Shown: positions 11,157-20,767 of the stretch, piece by piece
How the letters are laid out: every line of letters begins with the position of its first letter
How positions within the stretch are numbered: position 1 is the first letter of the stretch
Assembly (NCBI GenBank): GCA_963969395.1
Contig: OZ017799.1
Span: 21,206,501-21,270,500 of the forward strand
DNA from: Pseudoscleropodium purum
Taxonomy: Eukaryota > Streptophyta > Bryopsida > Hypnales > Brachytheciaceae
Length of the DNA: 64,000 nt
Direction of reading: 5' to 3'
The notes under the pieces: generated by a model
Seen by the model: only the letters and a program-made list of their open reading frames with translations
Database searches by the model: none
What the model was told of the DNA's origin: nothing
Program-made: the position numbers and the translations under genes

Positions 11157-11161
11157 TGGGC
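11157..11161 (+). promoter_or_regulatory. TGGGC motif upstream of RPN7
   Basis: A TGGGC pentamer lies about 200 bp upstream of the RPN7 ATG. In Arabidopsis the proteasome-related cis-element read by NAC factors ANAC053/ANAC078 contains TGGGC. A five-base match is weak evidence on its own. Confidence 0.25.
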
Positions 11162-11317
11162 TCCCCCAGTTAAGCGAGCGTCGCCGAACAATTGTGTCGC
11201 AATTGCTCTCGGCGATTTTGTTGCGGAGAAGACCTTCTCGATCCGATCGTAGAAAGTCACACTCTTCTCACCTTTCATTTTGGTCGTCCTCTGATGCTCT
11301 GAGGTTCTCGCAGTGTC

Positions 11318-11339
11318 AAACCCTAGTCCCTAACCCTAA
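11318..11339 (+). promoter_or_regulatory. paired telo-box motifs in the RPN7 leader
   Basis: AAACCCTAG followed six bases later by AACCCTAA, ending 24 bp before the RPN7 ATG. Telo-boxes (AAACCCTAA) are known near the transcription starts of many plant housekeeping genes. Their position in the leader fits that use. Confidence 0.5.
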
Positions 11340-11363
11340 GTGTTGGTCGGAGCGGATACAGCT

Positions 11364-12524
11364 ATGGAGGAGCAAGAGGCAACGCAGGATTCGAAGCTGT
11401 TGCTGGCACAGAAGCTGTTTCTTTTGCGTTCGCAAGATGTGGAGGATATCGAGAAGGCGTCCTTGAAGGAGGAGGTTCTGGCTCTGATCAAGTCCGACGA
11501 CATGGCGGGTCTGTACCAATCGTGCTCGCAGGAGCTTGGCTGGGAGTTTGATCAGTCGCTTCTGGATACAATGAACAGTAAGAACGCTGATGAGCTCAAG
11601 AAACTCGATGATAAGATTACGGACGCGGAGGAGAATCTGGGCGAGAGCGAGGTGCGGGAGGCGCTCCTTGCGAAGGCGCTTTTTTACATCCGTATTGGCG
11701 ATAAGGAGAATTCACTGGAGCAGTTGAAAATCACGGAAGCGAAGACGGTGGCCGTGGGACAGAAGATGGATCTCGTGTTCCATACCCTTCGCCTCGGTTT
11801 CTTCCACCTCGACTTTACCCTAATTTCGCGTAACATTGACAAGGCGAAGAGTTTGTTTGACGAGGGCGGCGATTGGGAGCGGAAGAATCGGTTGAAGGTG
11901 TACGAGGGGTTGTATTGTATGGCGACGCGAAACTTCAAGCAAGCGGCTACTTTGTTCTTGGATTCAATTTCGACGTTCACTACCTATGAGCTTTTCTCGT
12001 ATGACACTTTTATCTTCTACTCTGTTCTAACTAGCATCATCTCCCTGGACCGTGTTGCGTTGCGGCAGAAAGTGGTGGATGCTCCGGAGATTCTTACCGT
12101 GATAGGGAAGATCAACCATCTCTCCGACTTTTTGAATGCCCTGTATGGATGCCAGTACAAGACATTCTTTGTGGCATTTGCTGGTTTGACTGACCAAATC
12201 AGGCTGGACCGGTACTTGCTACCACACTTCCGGTATTACATGCGTGAGGTTCGATCTGTAGCGTACTCACAGTTTCTGGAGTCCTACAAGAGTGTCACCA
12301 TGGATGCTATGGCGAAGGCTTTTGGTGTGAGCGTCAATTTTCTGGACATCGAGCTTTCTCGCTTCATTGCTGCCGGGAGGTTGAACTGTAAGATCGACAA
12401 AGTGGCCGGAGTGCTTGAAACCAACAGACCCGATGCGAAGAACGCTCTTTATCAGGCTACAATCAAGCAGGGAGACTTCTTGCTTAATCGCATTCAGAAA
12501 TTGTCTAGAGTCATTGATCTGTAA
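11364..12524 (+). CDS. RPN7: 26S proteasome regulatory subunit RPN7 (PSMD6)
   Basis: Encodes 386 residues, the normal length for plant RPN7, a PCI-domain subunit of the 19S lid that helps hold the lid together and supports degradation of ubiquitinated proteins in cytosol and nucleus. Recognisable landmarks are the N-terminal helical region with KLDDKITDAEENLGESEVRE, the GGDWERKNRLKVYEGL segment, the PCI region (roughly residues 190-355, including VSVNFLDIELSRFIAAGRL) and the invariant tail ending QGDFLLNRIQKLSRVIDL. The start is the ATG at 11364 (MEEQEAT); the in-frame GTG eight codons upstream is unlikely to be used. The whole gene is a single exon, although RPN7 genes of flowering plants have introns. 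No poly-A tract follows the stop, so retroposition is possible but not shown. Confidence 0.97.
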   Translation: MEEQEATQDSKLLLAQKLFLLRSQDVEDIEKASLKEEVLALIKSDDMAGLYQSCSQELGWEFDQSLLDTMNSKNADELKKLDDKITDAEENLGESEVREALLAKALFYIRIGDKENSLEQLKITEAKTVAVGQKMDLVFHTLRLGFFHLDFTLISRNIDKAKSLFDEGGDWERKNRLKVYEGLYCMATRNFKQAATLFLDSISTFTTYELFSYDTFIFYSVLTSIISLDRVALRQKVVDAPEILTVIGKINHLSDFLNALYGCQYKTFFVAFAGLTDQIRLDRYLLPHFRYYMREVRSVAYSQFLESYKSVTMDAMAKAFGVSVNFLDIELSRFIAAGRLNCKIDKVAGVLETNRPDAKNALYQATIKQGDFLLNRIQKLSRVIDL

Positions 12525-13513
12525 ACCATTGATAGAGGTGACATGTAACTAGCTTTCTTTTTGTGAGATAAGCACAGGGGCTAGAGCAGGGATAGTTCAA
12601 GCATTATTACGAATATCTCCAATATGATTTTTCCTCTATGAATATACAGAAGCATACCTCTCGTGGCTTTAGTCCAGTGGTGCATAATGGTAATACTTTG
12701 AAGCCGGTTATATGCAGTTTGGATGCTCATAGCATTGTGATTCAACTCAGCTTGTGAGACATGCAATTACTCATTTGCAACGGCAATTGATACATATCTG
12801 GTTTACATTTCACATTCTTCGAAACTGTCACAATTACTTGTGAAATGATTCCTGCTATTTTGAGTTATTCTCTCATTTTTCTCATGAGGTACAGTCGAAA
12901 TTCGGCCTTCTTACGGTGGTTGCGGTTCACGTCTTTTTTGTGTCCAAGAGAAAGTGGTTTAGACAGAAGTTGAATTTGCTCCATCCTAGAATATTCTAGA
13001 ATTGTAATTTCTTGATTTTTTTCCAGCTCTGTTCATTTCATTATCATACCAGCTCCTTCAGTGATTTCCTTCTGGCTACCAAAAGCAAGTGTCGCCACTT
13101 ACCTAGATATGGTAGACCTAGATGATAAATAAATATTCATTGTAGGATGTTCACTAGATGAATTTTAAAATCTATCTATTGATCTTTGAGCTCGTATTTG
13201 TATATTTTCACATGCAAAATCCATTGGAATAGTATAATTATTACACTAACTAACTATGTACAGAAATGTTGCTTTGCATTTATTCAATAGAAGAGAAACA
13301 TTATTTTTTGAAGGTATCTGGCACGTAAAAAGTATACAATTTCAATATGTTTTTCAACTCAATATAGCTATATGTTTGCCAAAAAATTAACTTTCCATCT
13401 CTACAGTTTCTAATTTGACAAATACAGGATCCTCTTAGAGACCATGGGGTGATTTTCACCCTCTCTAAACGGAACACCGAGTCTAGTCTATCGCACATTG
13501 TCGCTGAGCAACC
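12525..13513. other. RPN7 3' flank and spacer
   Basis: The 3' untranslated region and spacer. No further gene is seen. AT content rises steadily away from the stop codon. Confidence 0.5.
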
Positions 13514-13780
13514 TCATCGTGCAATAATTATCTTGAGCATCTCCATGAACTTGATGGTCCCTCGCTTGTCACCTTTCGTTCTGTGCTTCCAGCGGTAGAC
13601 GAAGTTGAAGCCCAAGAACAGGGTGGCGCGAAGCAACGTAAAACCGCCACGGGGGGCCGCGGGGCGACCGCGCGCGAAGCTGAAGAACAGTGCCTCGAGG
13701 GACAGCACAAGAAAATAGGAAGCTGTGACAATGAGCACACGGGTCCTATACGGCAACTGCTTCGCCCGTAGACAGCCGGG
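13514..13780 (-). CDS. two-helix membrane segment, possible terminal exon of the ankyrin gene
   Basis: A short GC-rich open frame (about 80 residues, bounded upstream by a stop at about 13781) encodes two hydrophobic helices, RVLIVTASYFLVLSLEALFF and LLRATLFLGFNFVYRW, followed by a basic tail. It lies just downstream of, and on the same strand as, the ankyrin/TM gene, whose own product ends with two helices. Related plant ankyrin membrane proteins have four or more helices, so this may be its last exon or a piece cut off by a frameshift. I could not find a donor/acceptor pair with matching phase, so the link is unproven. It has no convincing ATG of its own. Confidence 0.35.
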   Translation of the reverse strand, partial: PGCLRAKQLPYRTRVLIVTASYFLVLSLEALFFSFARGRPAAPRGGFTLLRATLFLGFNFVYRWKHRTKGDKRGTIKFMEMLKIIIAR

Positions 13781-13908
13781 CTAGGGACGATTAGGTATTT
13801 TAATTTACATCAAGTTTGTCAGCCACACATACGTAGAAAACAGTGTGAAATGAAGCTGGTTACGCAAAGGAAAATGCACGCTTGGGTACATGGGGAAACA
13901 AATTAAAG

Positions 13909-15429
13909 CTATAGTTTTGAAAAATAAAGGATCGTCATGTACGTATTCCGCGCCCGCGCGCCGTCCACGGCCTCATGGAAGAAGAAGGCGAACGATAAAG
14001 GCAGCGCGGCGAACGCAGCTAGAATGGTCGCCATCATGGCCTCTACGAACGCCCACCTCGGCAAAAGAATGAAATCGATGAAATGAACTTTTTTTATACG
14101 TGGGGGCCCTCCGAACTCCTTGAGTTCAATGATGTCCTTCCGATATTGCGCCGCTTCGACCGACGTCATGTAATGACCGAACGTGAGCGTGACAATTAAA
14201 ACAGCCACCACCAGAATTGCATTTGCGGCGCACAGAAAGTAATTGTACTTCCTGTGCATTTTCACAAATTCTCGCTGCACTTCAGGGTGGTCCCTCACCA
14301 CTGTCTCAATGGTTTCATTGCCCGTATCAAGGGCTTCGTGCATGGCAACCACGGCTTGCATCGGGCAAAATTTCACAATAAGCGCGACTAGAGTCTCACG
14401 CTTTTGTGACACTGCAAATTGCAAGAGATTCGCTACATAGCCGTCCTCCTTGTCCTCCGAATCCTTCACGATTTCGTCGTTCAAACGTTGGAGTAAGAAG
14501 TCGGCCATGTTCTTGTTAGGGGCCACAGCTAGAAGCTTCATGTAGAGGTCGAATGTAGGTTGAAATCCGTCCTGGTCTACGAGGTCTAACAGTCGTTCAA
14601 CCACCCCTTGGTGACCGTTCATCGCTGCTAAGTGGATAGCGAGGTTGCCCTGGTCGTTTTGCTTCACAGCAAGCTCATGCTTGTTACCCAGACTCTCGGC
14701 CTCGAAAAAAGCATCAACAAGGGGTGCAAGACCCCTTGCTCCTGCGTAATGGAGTCCCGTATTGCCGAATTCATCTTTCTTAAGGAGGAAGCCTCTGACT
14801 GTCAATCCCGCCGATTTGATGATCTTTCGTACAATCTCGGTCGAGCTACTAGCTTCGCAAGCAACATGGAGAGATGTTTGCCTTTTGTAATTCACGGCCG
14901 CTACGTTTACTCGTGGATCTCCTAAGAGGATGTCTAGACAGGGTATAGATGAAGCTCTCGCGGCGCAGTGCAGTGGAGTATCTCCTTTGCTATTCCCCAC
15001 ATTGGGATCCAGATCAGGTCGGCTCAGAATCAGTGACACTGAGCCCTTCAGGTTCTCCTCGTTCTCCCCGTTCTCGACTTCATCGTACATGGATACTGCC
15101 AAGTGCAGCAGGGTGTTCCTTGCTTCTCCACCGAATTCTGGCAAATTCACTTGGATCTCGGGCTGCCCGAGCAATTCGCGCATAATGCCAAGACAGTCCT
15201 TGTTGAACTCCATGGAGCGCGCGACAGCTATACCTCCATGCGTTCGGAGCCGCTCCCTGGGTGTGCGCATCAAGAGCTCCCGCATTTCGGAAACATTGCA
15301 AAAGTGAGCATAAGTGCAAAAGTGAGCCTCCTGCAGGGTTGTTGCATCCGGAGGCAGTATTGACGCCATCGATGAGCTCGGGGGTGGTAAGGGATCTCCT
15401 GTATTAAACGCAGGGTACATGCAAAACAT
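13909..15429 (-). CDS. ankyrin-repeat membrane protein (PGG/ACD6-like)
   Basis: Single-exon frame of 506 residues. Ankyrin repeats are visible as GEARNTLLHLAVSM (about 105), KGDTPLHCAARASSIPCLDI (about 150), RQTSLHVACEASSSTEIVRK (about 185), FGNTGLHYAGARG (about 222) and QGNLAIHLAAMNGHQGVVER (about 260). The C-terminus carries two membrane helices, around FLCAANAILVVAVLIVTLTF and MMATILAAFAALPLSFAFFF, as in plant ankyrin-TM (PGG-domain) proteins, which act at membranes in defence and stress signalling. No PGG motif as such is seen. The start is uncertain: ATG at 15429, 15420 or 15369. TTTAATACAG at about 15401 could also be a splice acceptor for an upstream exon. Its 5' two-thirds is duplicated immediately upstream (15529-16345), so the gene belongs to an actively duplicating family. 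Substrate and partners cannot be read from sequence. Confidence 0.85.
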   Translation of the reverse strand: MFCMYPAFNTGDPLPPPSSSMASILPPDATTLQEAHFCTYAHFCNVSEMRELLMRTPRERLRTHGGIAVARSMEFNKDCLGIMRELLGQPEIQVNLPEFGGEARNTLLHLAVSMYDEVENGENEENLKGSVSLILSRPDLDPNVGNSKGDTPLHCAARASSIPCLDILLGDPRVNVAAVNYKRQTSLHVACEASSSTEIVRKIIKSAGLTVRGFLLKKDEFGNTGLHYAGARGLAPLVDAFFEAESLGNKHELAVKQNDQGNLAIHLAAMNGHQGVVERLLDLVDQDGFQPTFDLYMKLLAVAPNKNMADFLLQRLNDEIVKDSEDKEDGYVANLLQFAVSQKRETLVALIVKFCPMQAVVAMHEALDTGNETIETVVRDHPEVQREFVKMHRKYNYFLCAANAILVVAVLIVTLTFGHYMTSVEAAQYRKDIIELKEFGGPPRIKKVHFIDFILLPRWAFVEAMMATILAAFAALPLSFAFFFHEAVDGARARNTYMTILYFSKL

Positions 15430-16548
15430 ATTATGTGGTTAGTCGCATTTGAGAATCTCGTTTCAAACTAGCGTGCCCCGTGCCGTTCACAGTCAAAATA
15501 ACAAGACGTGCGGGCCCTAGAGAATCACCTACAAAACCAATATTATACGTCTAATACCAATAGAGTGTGCTATGTAAATGATTAGGAATAGGATACCAAT
15601 AGAGTGTGCTAAGTGGATGGCGAGGTTGCCCTGGTGGTTTTGCTTCACAGCAAGCTCATGCATGCTACCCAGACTCTCGGCCTCGAAGAAGGCATCCACG
15701 TTTGAACCCCTTGCTGCTGCGTAGTGGAGTCCCGTATTTCCGAACTGATCTTTCTTGAGGAGGAAGCTTCTGATTGTCAATCCCGCCAATTTGATGATCT
15801 TTCGTACAATCTCGGTCGAGCTACTAGCTTCGCAAGCAACATGGAGAGATGTTTGCTTTTTGTAATTCACGGCCGCTACGTTTACTCGCGGATCCCCTAA
15901 AAGGATGTCTAGACAGGGTACAGATGAAGCTCTCGCGGCGCAGTGCAGTGGAGTATCTCCTTTGCTGTTCCCCACATTGGAATCGAGATCAGATCGGCTC
16001 AGAATCAGTGACACTGAGCCCTTCAGGTTCTCCTCGTTCTCGACTTCATCGTACATCAATACTGCCAAGTGCAGGAGGGTGTTCACCGCTTCACCGCCGA
16101 ATTCAGGAGAGTTTACACGGACTTCGGGCTGCCAGAGCAACTCGCGCACGACGCCAAGAGAGTCCTTGTTGAACTCCATGGAGCGTGCGACAGCGATACC
16201 TCCATGCGTTCGGAGCCGCTCCCTGGGTGTGCGTGTCAAGAGCTCTTGCACTTCGGAAACCGTGCAAACGTGAGCGTCAGCCTCTAGGGTTGCATCCGGA
16301 GGTAGTAGTATTGACGCTATCGATGAGCTCGGGGTGACAAGGAAATTCCTGTATTAAACGCAGGGTACATGCAAATTATATTATGTGGTTAGTCGCATTT
16401 GAGAATCTCATTTCAAACTAGTGTGCCCTGTGCCGTTCATAGTCAAAATAACAAGACGTGCGTGCGTGCCTTAGAGAATCACCTATAAAACCAATATTAT
16501 ACGTCTAATACCAATAGAGTGTGTTATGTAAATGATCAGGAATAGGGT
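14628..16548. repeat. tandem segmental duplication covering the ankyrin gene 5' part
   Basis: Copy 1 spans about 14628-15594 and copy 2 about 15608-16548, in direct orientation, including the intergenic sequence upstream of the start (both contain TTATGTGGTTAGTCGCATTT and CCAATATTATACGTCTAATA). The junction near 15594-15610 contains an extra copy of CCAATAGAGTGTGCT, which also ends the duplicated segment, so the breakpoint joined through short homology or slippage with filler. Copies remain about 90 percent identical by eye. Confidence 0.88.
15529..16345 (-). pseudogene. truncated duplicate of the ankyrin membrane protein gene
   Basis: Matches the N-terminal half of the neighbouring gene (VQELLTRTPRERLRTHGG onward, through the FGNTGLHYAAARG repeat) but stops at QGNLAIHLA, where the duplication breakpoint joins unrelated spacer that adds about 25 residues before a stop. 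It therefore lacks the last ankyrin repeats and all membrane helices. At its 5' end the methionine codon corresponding to 15369 is ATA, and a one-base deletion shifts the upstream frame relative to the intact copy. It could be transcribed but is most likely non-functional. Confidence 0.85.
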
Positions 16549-18856
16549 AAATCAGTGCCCTTCTGATTACCGTGGCAGATGGACAAATTTAAAAGTATGG
16601 CAGAAGGTGGTAGTAATCCCATATTTCAAGCTCATGGATGAGAAAAAAGAACAGACTACTTCCTTCGGATTGAGAGTTTGCATTTCTAGTTGCAGATGCC
16701 AGTGAATAGAATGGCTGTATTTCAAACGATAGTTAGGACTCAAAAGTATGAAAACTTTCATAATAGACACATGTAATTTATGTTGGAACATCAAATTAAA
16801 CTTGATTTGTTTTATCCCTTCCTATGTCTATGATTGTATGGTACAAAACTCCAATACAACTGGTCTTCAATACAGACAGCGGTTGGAAGCAAGCACATTT
16901 GGTCAGAGAGGATACCCCCAATTCTGATCAACTGAAAAAGTGACGACCGTTTGTATTACCCATATTCGCAGGTGTAACGTACGCTGCTAAAATATGAAGT
17001 TTGGAATCTTTGGTGATCCTTGGCCGTGAGCTCCAATCATCAAACTGATGTCAGTGAAGCCTTGGTTACATTACCTTAACAGCCTCAACAGTTCAACCTT
17101 CAGCTCCTGCCAAAATTTTAGGCAGATTCTCTAAAATTCTTGTAACAGATCGAGAGAGAACACAAAAGCACCGAATCGACGAACATGTTGGGTTACAATT
17201 TCCTCCCACTGCTGTCTAAATGAGTGCCTAAATGGATTAATCACGAGGAAGTAATGGTTCCTCACATGAGCTTTGACACTCACCTCTGAAAAGTAGGGAA
17301 TCTAAATGAGTTCTGAATCACCTCTTTCACATGTGTCAAATTCATGTGTTGCTGGATTCATGTTGTTGGATTTATGTAAACTTGAAGAGGTGAGTGTCAC
17401 TAAGGGGCATGACAATGATGGTGATGGTGTGATTAGTGAATGCAATAGGAACTTTCACCTTTTGAGTGTAAATACATCACAAGAAGTGACTTGTGATTGC
17501 TTCAAGTGAGTAAGATGACCATTATAGATACACTTTTTGTTGGTTTTGAAGTTGTCTAAAGACTCTTTTGGACCAATTGGGCAACACACTTCAATTCGTA
17601 TTCTATTAAAAAAAAATGAAATTTCAATTGTTCTCTCCATTTTTCTCATTTTGCATGTAATAGGCTAATTTACTTCACATATTTCCAATTTTCGACCCCT
17701 AATACACCCAACTTCTATCCTTCAATTTTTAAAAACAAACTTATATCCTATCAACACACAATGAACTAATATATGCTTCAAATTTACACACATCATTTAT
17801 TTTTAATCAAATTTTCATAAAAACAATTATATATTAAATTTTATATTCAATACTAAAACTTATATTCTCTTAAGATTGAATTTGCTTACATTCTATAAAG
17901 TCATATTTTGAAAGATAATTGAATTTTGTTAAAGATTGTTAAGGAACTACTATATACATTTTTAAGTAACTTGACAAAACTAATGAACCTTATACTATGT
18001 GGTACATTTTTTCAAGATTCCAATACAACATTCACTCTATATTAATAGTGTGGTGTATGCCACTTTCAATTGAAAAAGGTATATACCAACCATCTATTAC
18101 ACAATTTTATAGAAGCTAATTATTAATACCTAATAACACTTGTAGATCTCTTAATCCTGAGTGATACTTTTTGCATCCACACTATCTATAGAAAGCACTA
18201 AATGCAATGACAAGTGCTAAAGCTACATGTCTACAATTCATATGGCACTAAGAATATTGTATGTTCTCTATATTTAACTTCATGGCAACAAAGGAACGTC
18301 AACAACATATGAATGGGCCTCAACTTTCATTTTCACTGTAAACTATTCAAAACAATAATCATAAAGCTCATCTAACAATAATTTTGACACTTTGAATATT
18401 ATAAATTTCAATTCAACTACTAATAAATTTAATTTATAATTTAAATGTCCATTTTATAGTAAATTTTCATAATTTCTAAAATATAAAATTTGTCATCTAT
18501 TTATATAGAATATAAGATTGCATAAAAGTGGTGGATGTTCTAATCAATACATTTACTAGGGTTGGAAATAAATAAAATTATTATACCATCTCTATATAGA
18601 TCATAGATTAGATTCATGTATTATATATATATATATAATACATAATTATAATATATAAGTTTCTATCATATCATTACACATGCAAAAATCCATGGTATTT
18701 TTTTAATAGCTAAAAGATGTAACTTGACCAAACCAAAATTGCATTGACTCTACTTCAAAACTAGATTTACAAAACAAGATCATAGATTTAAATAACACAA
18801 AAATTATAAAAAATCACCATATCAAGAGAACCTCATTTGAAATTCAATCTAATAAG
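16549..18856. other. gene-free spacer
   Basis: No gene is recognised. The first kilobase has mixed composition and could hold promoter or untranslated sequence; from about 17650 it is strongly AT-rich, with a TA dinucleotide run near 18625-18640. Confidence 0.5.
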
Positions 18857-19126
18857 CATTACAAAAAATTTCAGCCCTTGGAAGGACTGCGAGTTTTAAG
18901 CCCCCGAGTGCAATTAGAGAGGAATTAATACTGTTTTTTATTTATTTATTAATGAAAGTAGCTGACACGGCACTCTTTGTGCCATGTCATAGCCACGTCA
19001 TATTTTAAATTTTAAATTAATATATTAATATATTTTTTTAATTTAATTTTTTTCTATACTTGCATTGTGGGGTGCCAAAAAATTATCCTTTAACGACCCT
19101 TCAAAGGGTTCAGATTTTTTCTAATG
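18857..19126 (+). repeat. dispersed GGCAC-palindrome element, internally deleted copy
   Basis: Begins CATTACAAAAAATTTCAG and ends TTTTTTCTAATG, as do the 900-bp copies at 6942 and 42833, but is only about 270 bp long. It keeps a hairpin of TGACACGGCAC and GTGCCATGTCA (18963-18989, one mismatch, 5-base loop). The end-conserved, middle-deleted structure is typical of non-autonomous DNA transposons. Confidence 0.6.
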
Positions 19127-20767
19127 TTTTACTAAAAAAATGATAATATTTTGCTTGTAATTGAATTTAGAAGGAACCTAACATTTCCCTTTCAAAATTT
19201 ATAGGAAAATATCAGTGATAGCATTGGTGAATCTAACCATACAGATGGAATCTAATACTCAAGATCTACAACTTTCATTTGCATATCAATTCCAAAATAT
19301 TCTTCCAAATATTACTTTATGATGATTTTTTCCAAAATATCAATTTTGGAAAAAGATCTAGACATTCGGGGGTTAAAAGAACTTCTACACTCAATCAAAT
19401 AATAAAGTAAGATTGTTCAAAACCAAGTATAAACCCAAAAATGTGCCCTCATAAATATTGATAATAAATACAAGCTCATTGTACAATGTTCCTCATAAAG
19501 ATTATCAACAAGTAGTAACTACCTCTTTTGAGTGCATAGTTCCTCATAAATATATTGAAATTAGGGCATGAATTTTGAATTTCTATCAATTGAACTTTTG
19601 ACCTCTATTAACTTTTCGATATAAAGTTCACATACATATAACAATAATTTGTCTACATGTACCAAAAAAACCAAGCCTCACTAAATTACAATCATATAGG
19701 GGCAACTCATTTTTTACTGACACCTCATTCTACCAATGTAGGTTATTATCTTTCTATGCAGAAGAGGTGAGTAGTGATTAGTTATACCTCCATCCACATC
19801 ATAGTTGTGGCACATTACGATTGGCTAACAAGACTCTCAATATTACAACTACCCTTGGTGGATTTTTGCAACTAGACCTTGGTTGGAAAGAGGAAGATCT
19901 ATATCACAGAAATGGGAGAAAGCCCATCTTCTGCTCAAAAATTCATGGTAATTCTGTTTTGCAAAAAAAAAATCTGAAAAATTATGGAAACCTTCTGAAC
20001 TCCATTTCTGCACATGGGAAAATTTCTGTACTGAAGAACTCTGCCCTGCAGATAAGTGTAATTGCTTGAGTGCTCAGAAATGGGTTGCTTCCCTTGGCAA
20101 AGAATTTCGTTAGGTGTCAAATGGTCTGCCTAACACTGCAAGTGTCCTCTCTCGACTCAGTCAAAGCCTTCTCTCTATCTCATCCAGTCACCCTCTTCAT
20201 AAGGTAGGATCACTCTTTCGCGTTCCGTCTCACCCCCTCCAACTTCGACTGATATGAGATGCCCATCACTACCGAGACACAAAGATAATATGAAAAGCGC
20301 TGGTTCATAAAGGGGGCTACAATGTAACTGATGTACTATGCAGTTGTAGATATCGTCATTTGCAAAATTTCAATCCCAATGTCGAGCACGGATTTGCTTA
20401 AAACAAAGACAATTGGCTCACTCAAATTGTGTATTTAATGTCCTATAATTGAATTAAATAAGAGCTCTCAAAACTCACATTGGAATGTGCACTACCTACA
20501 CAGTGCATGGCAAAGGGGTATATTGTGCACTCCTACAATCTGCAGTCACCTTTATGTGACTACATAGTTTCCTAAATGAATCGCGCATCCTAAACTCAAC
20601 AACTTCATTTCTCTCAAAACCATAAATAGTTCTACTGTTAAGAGACAGAAGACTGAAAGAATAAGGTACAGAATACTTCCTACAGTATCCTCGAATTATA
20701 AGCACACAACATCAGAGAGCTTTACTGCGAGTTGTAATTTTATAAACCAGATTGGATTCCTGGGCCT
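19127..20767. other. spacer and KLCR 3' flank
   Basis: AT-rich to about 19800, then more mixed composition with a pyrimidine-rich patch (20140-20260). The last 300 bp presumably holds the 3' untranslated region of the KLCR gene. I see no other coding sequence; an 82-codon frame at 19821 starts with TTG and resembles nothing I know. Confidence 0.4.

Noticed and set aside
11340..11363. GTG start giving RPN7 eight extra residues
   Set aside because: Plant nuclear genes start at ATG, and the family begins near the internal Met (11364); the extra residues come from the leader.
14930..16287. Plus-strand open frames across the ankyrin genes
   Set aside because: They are antisense shadows of GC-rich ankyrin coding sequence, duplicated along with it.
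19821..20069. 82-codon frame upstream (genome order) of KLCR
   Set aside because: Non-ATG start, ends in low-complexity sequence, no homologue recognised.
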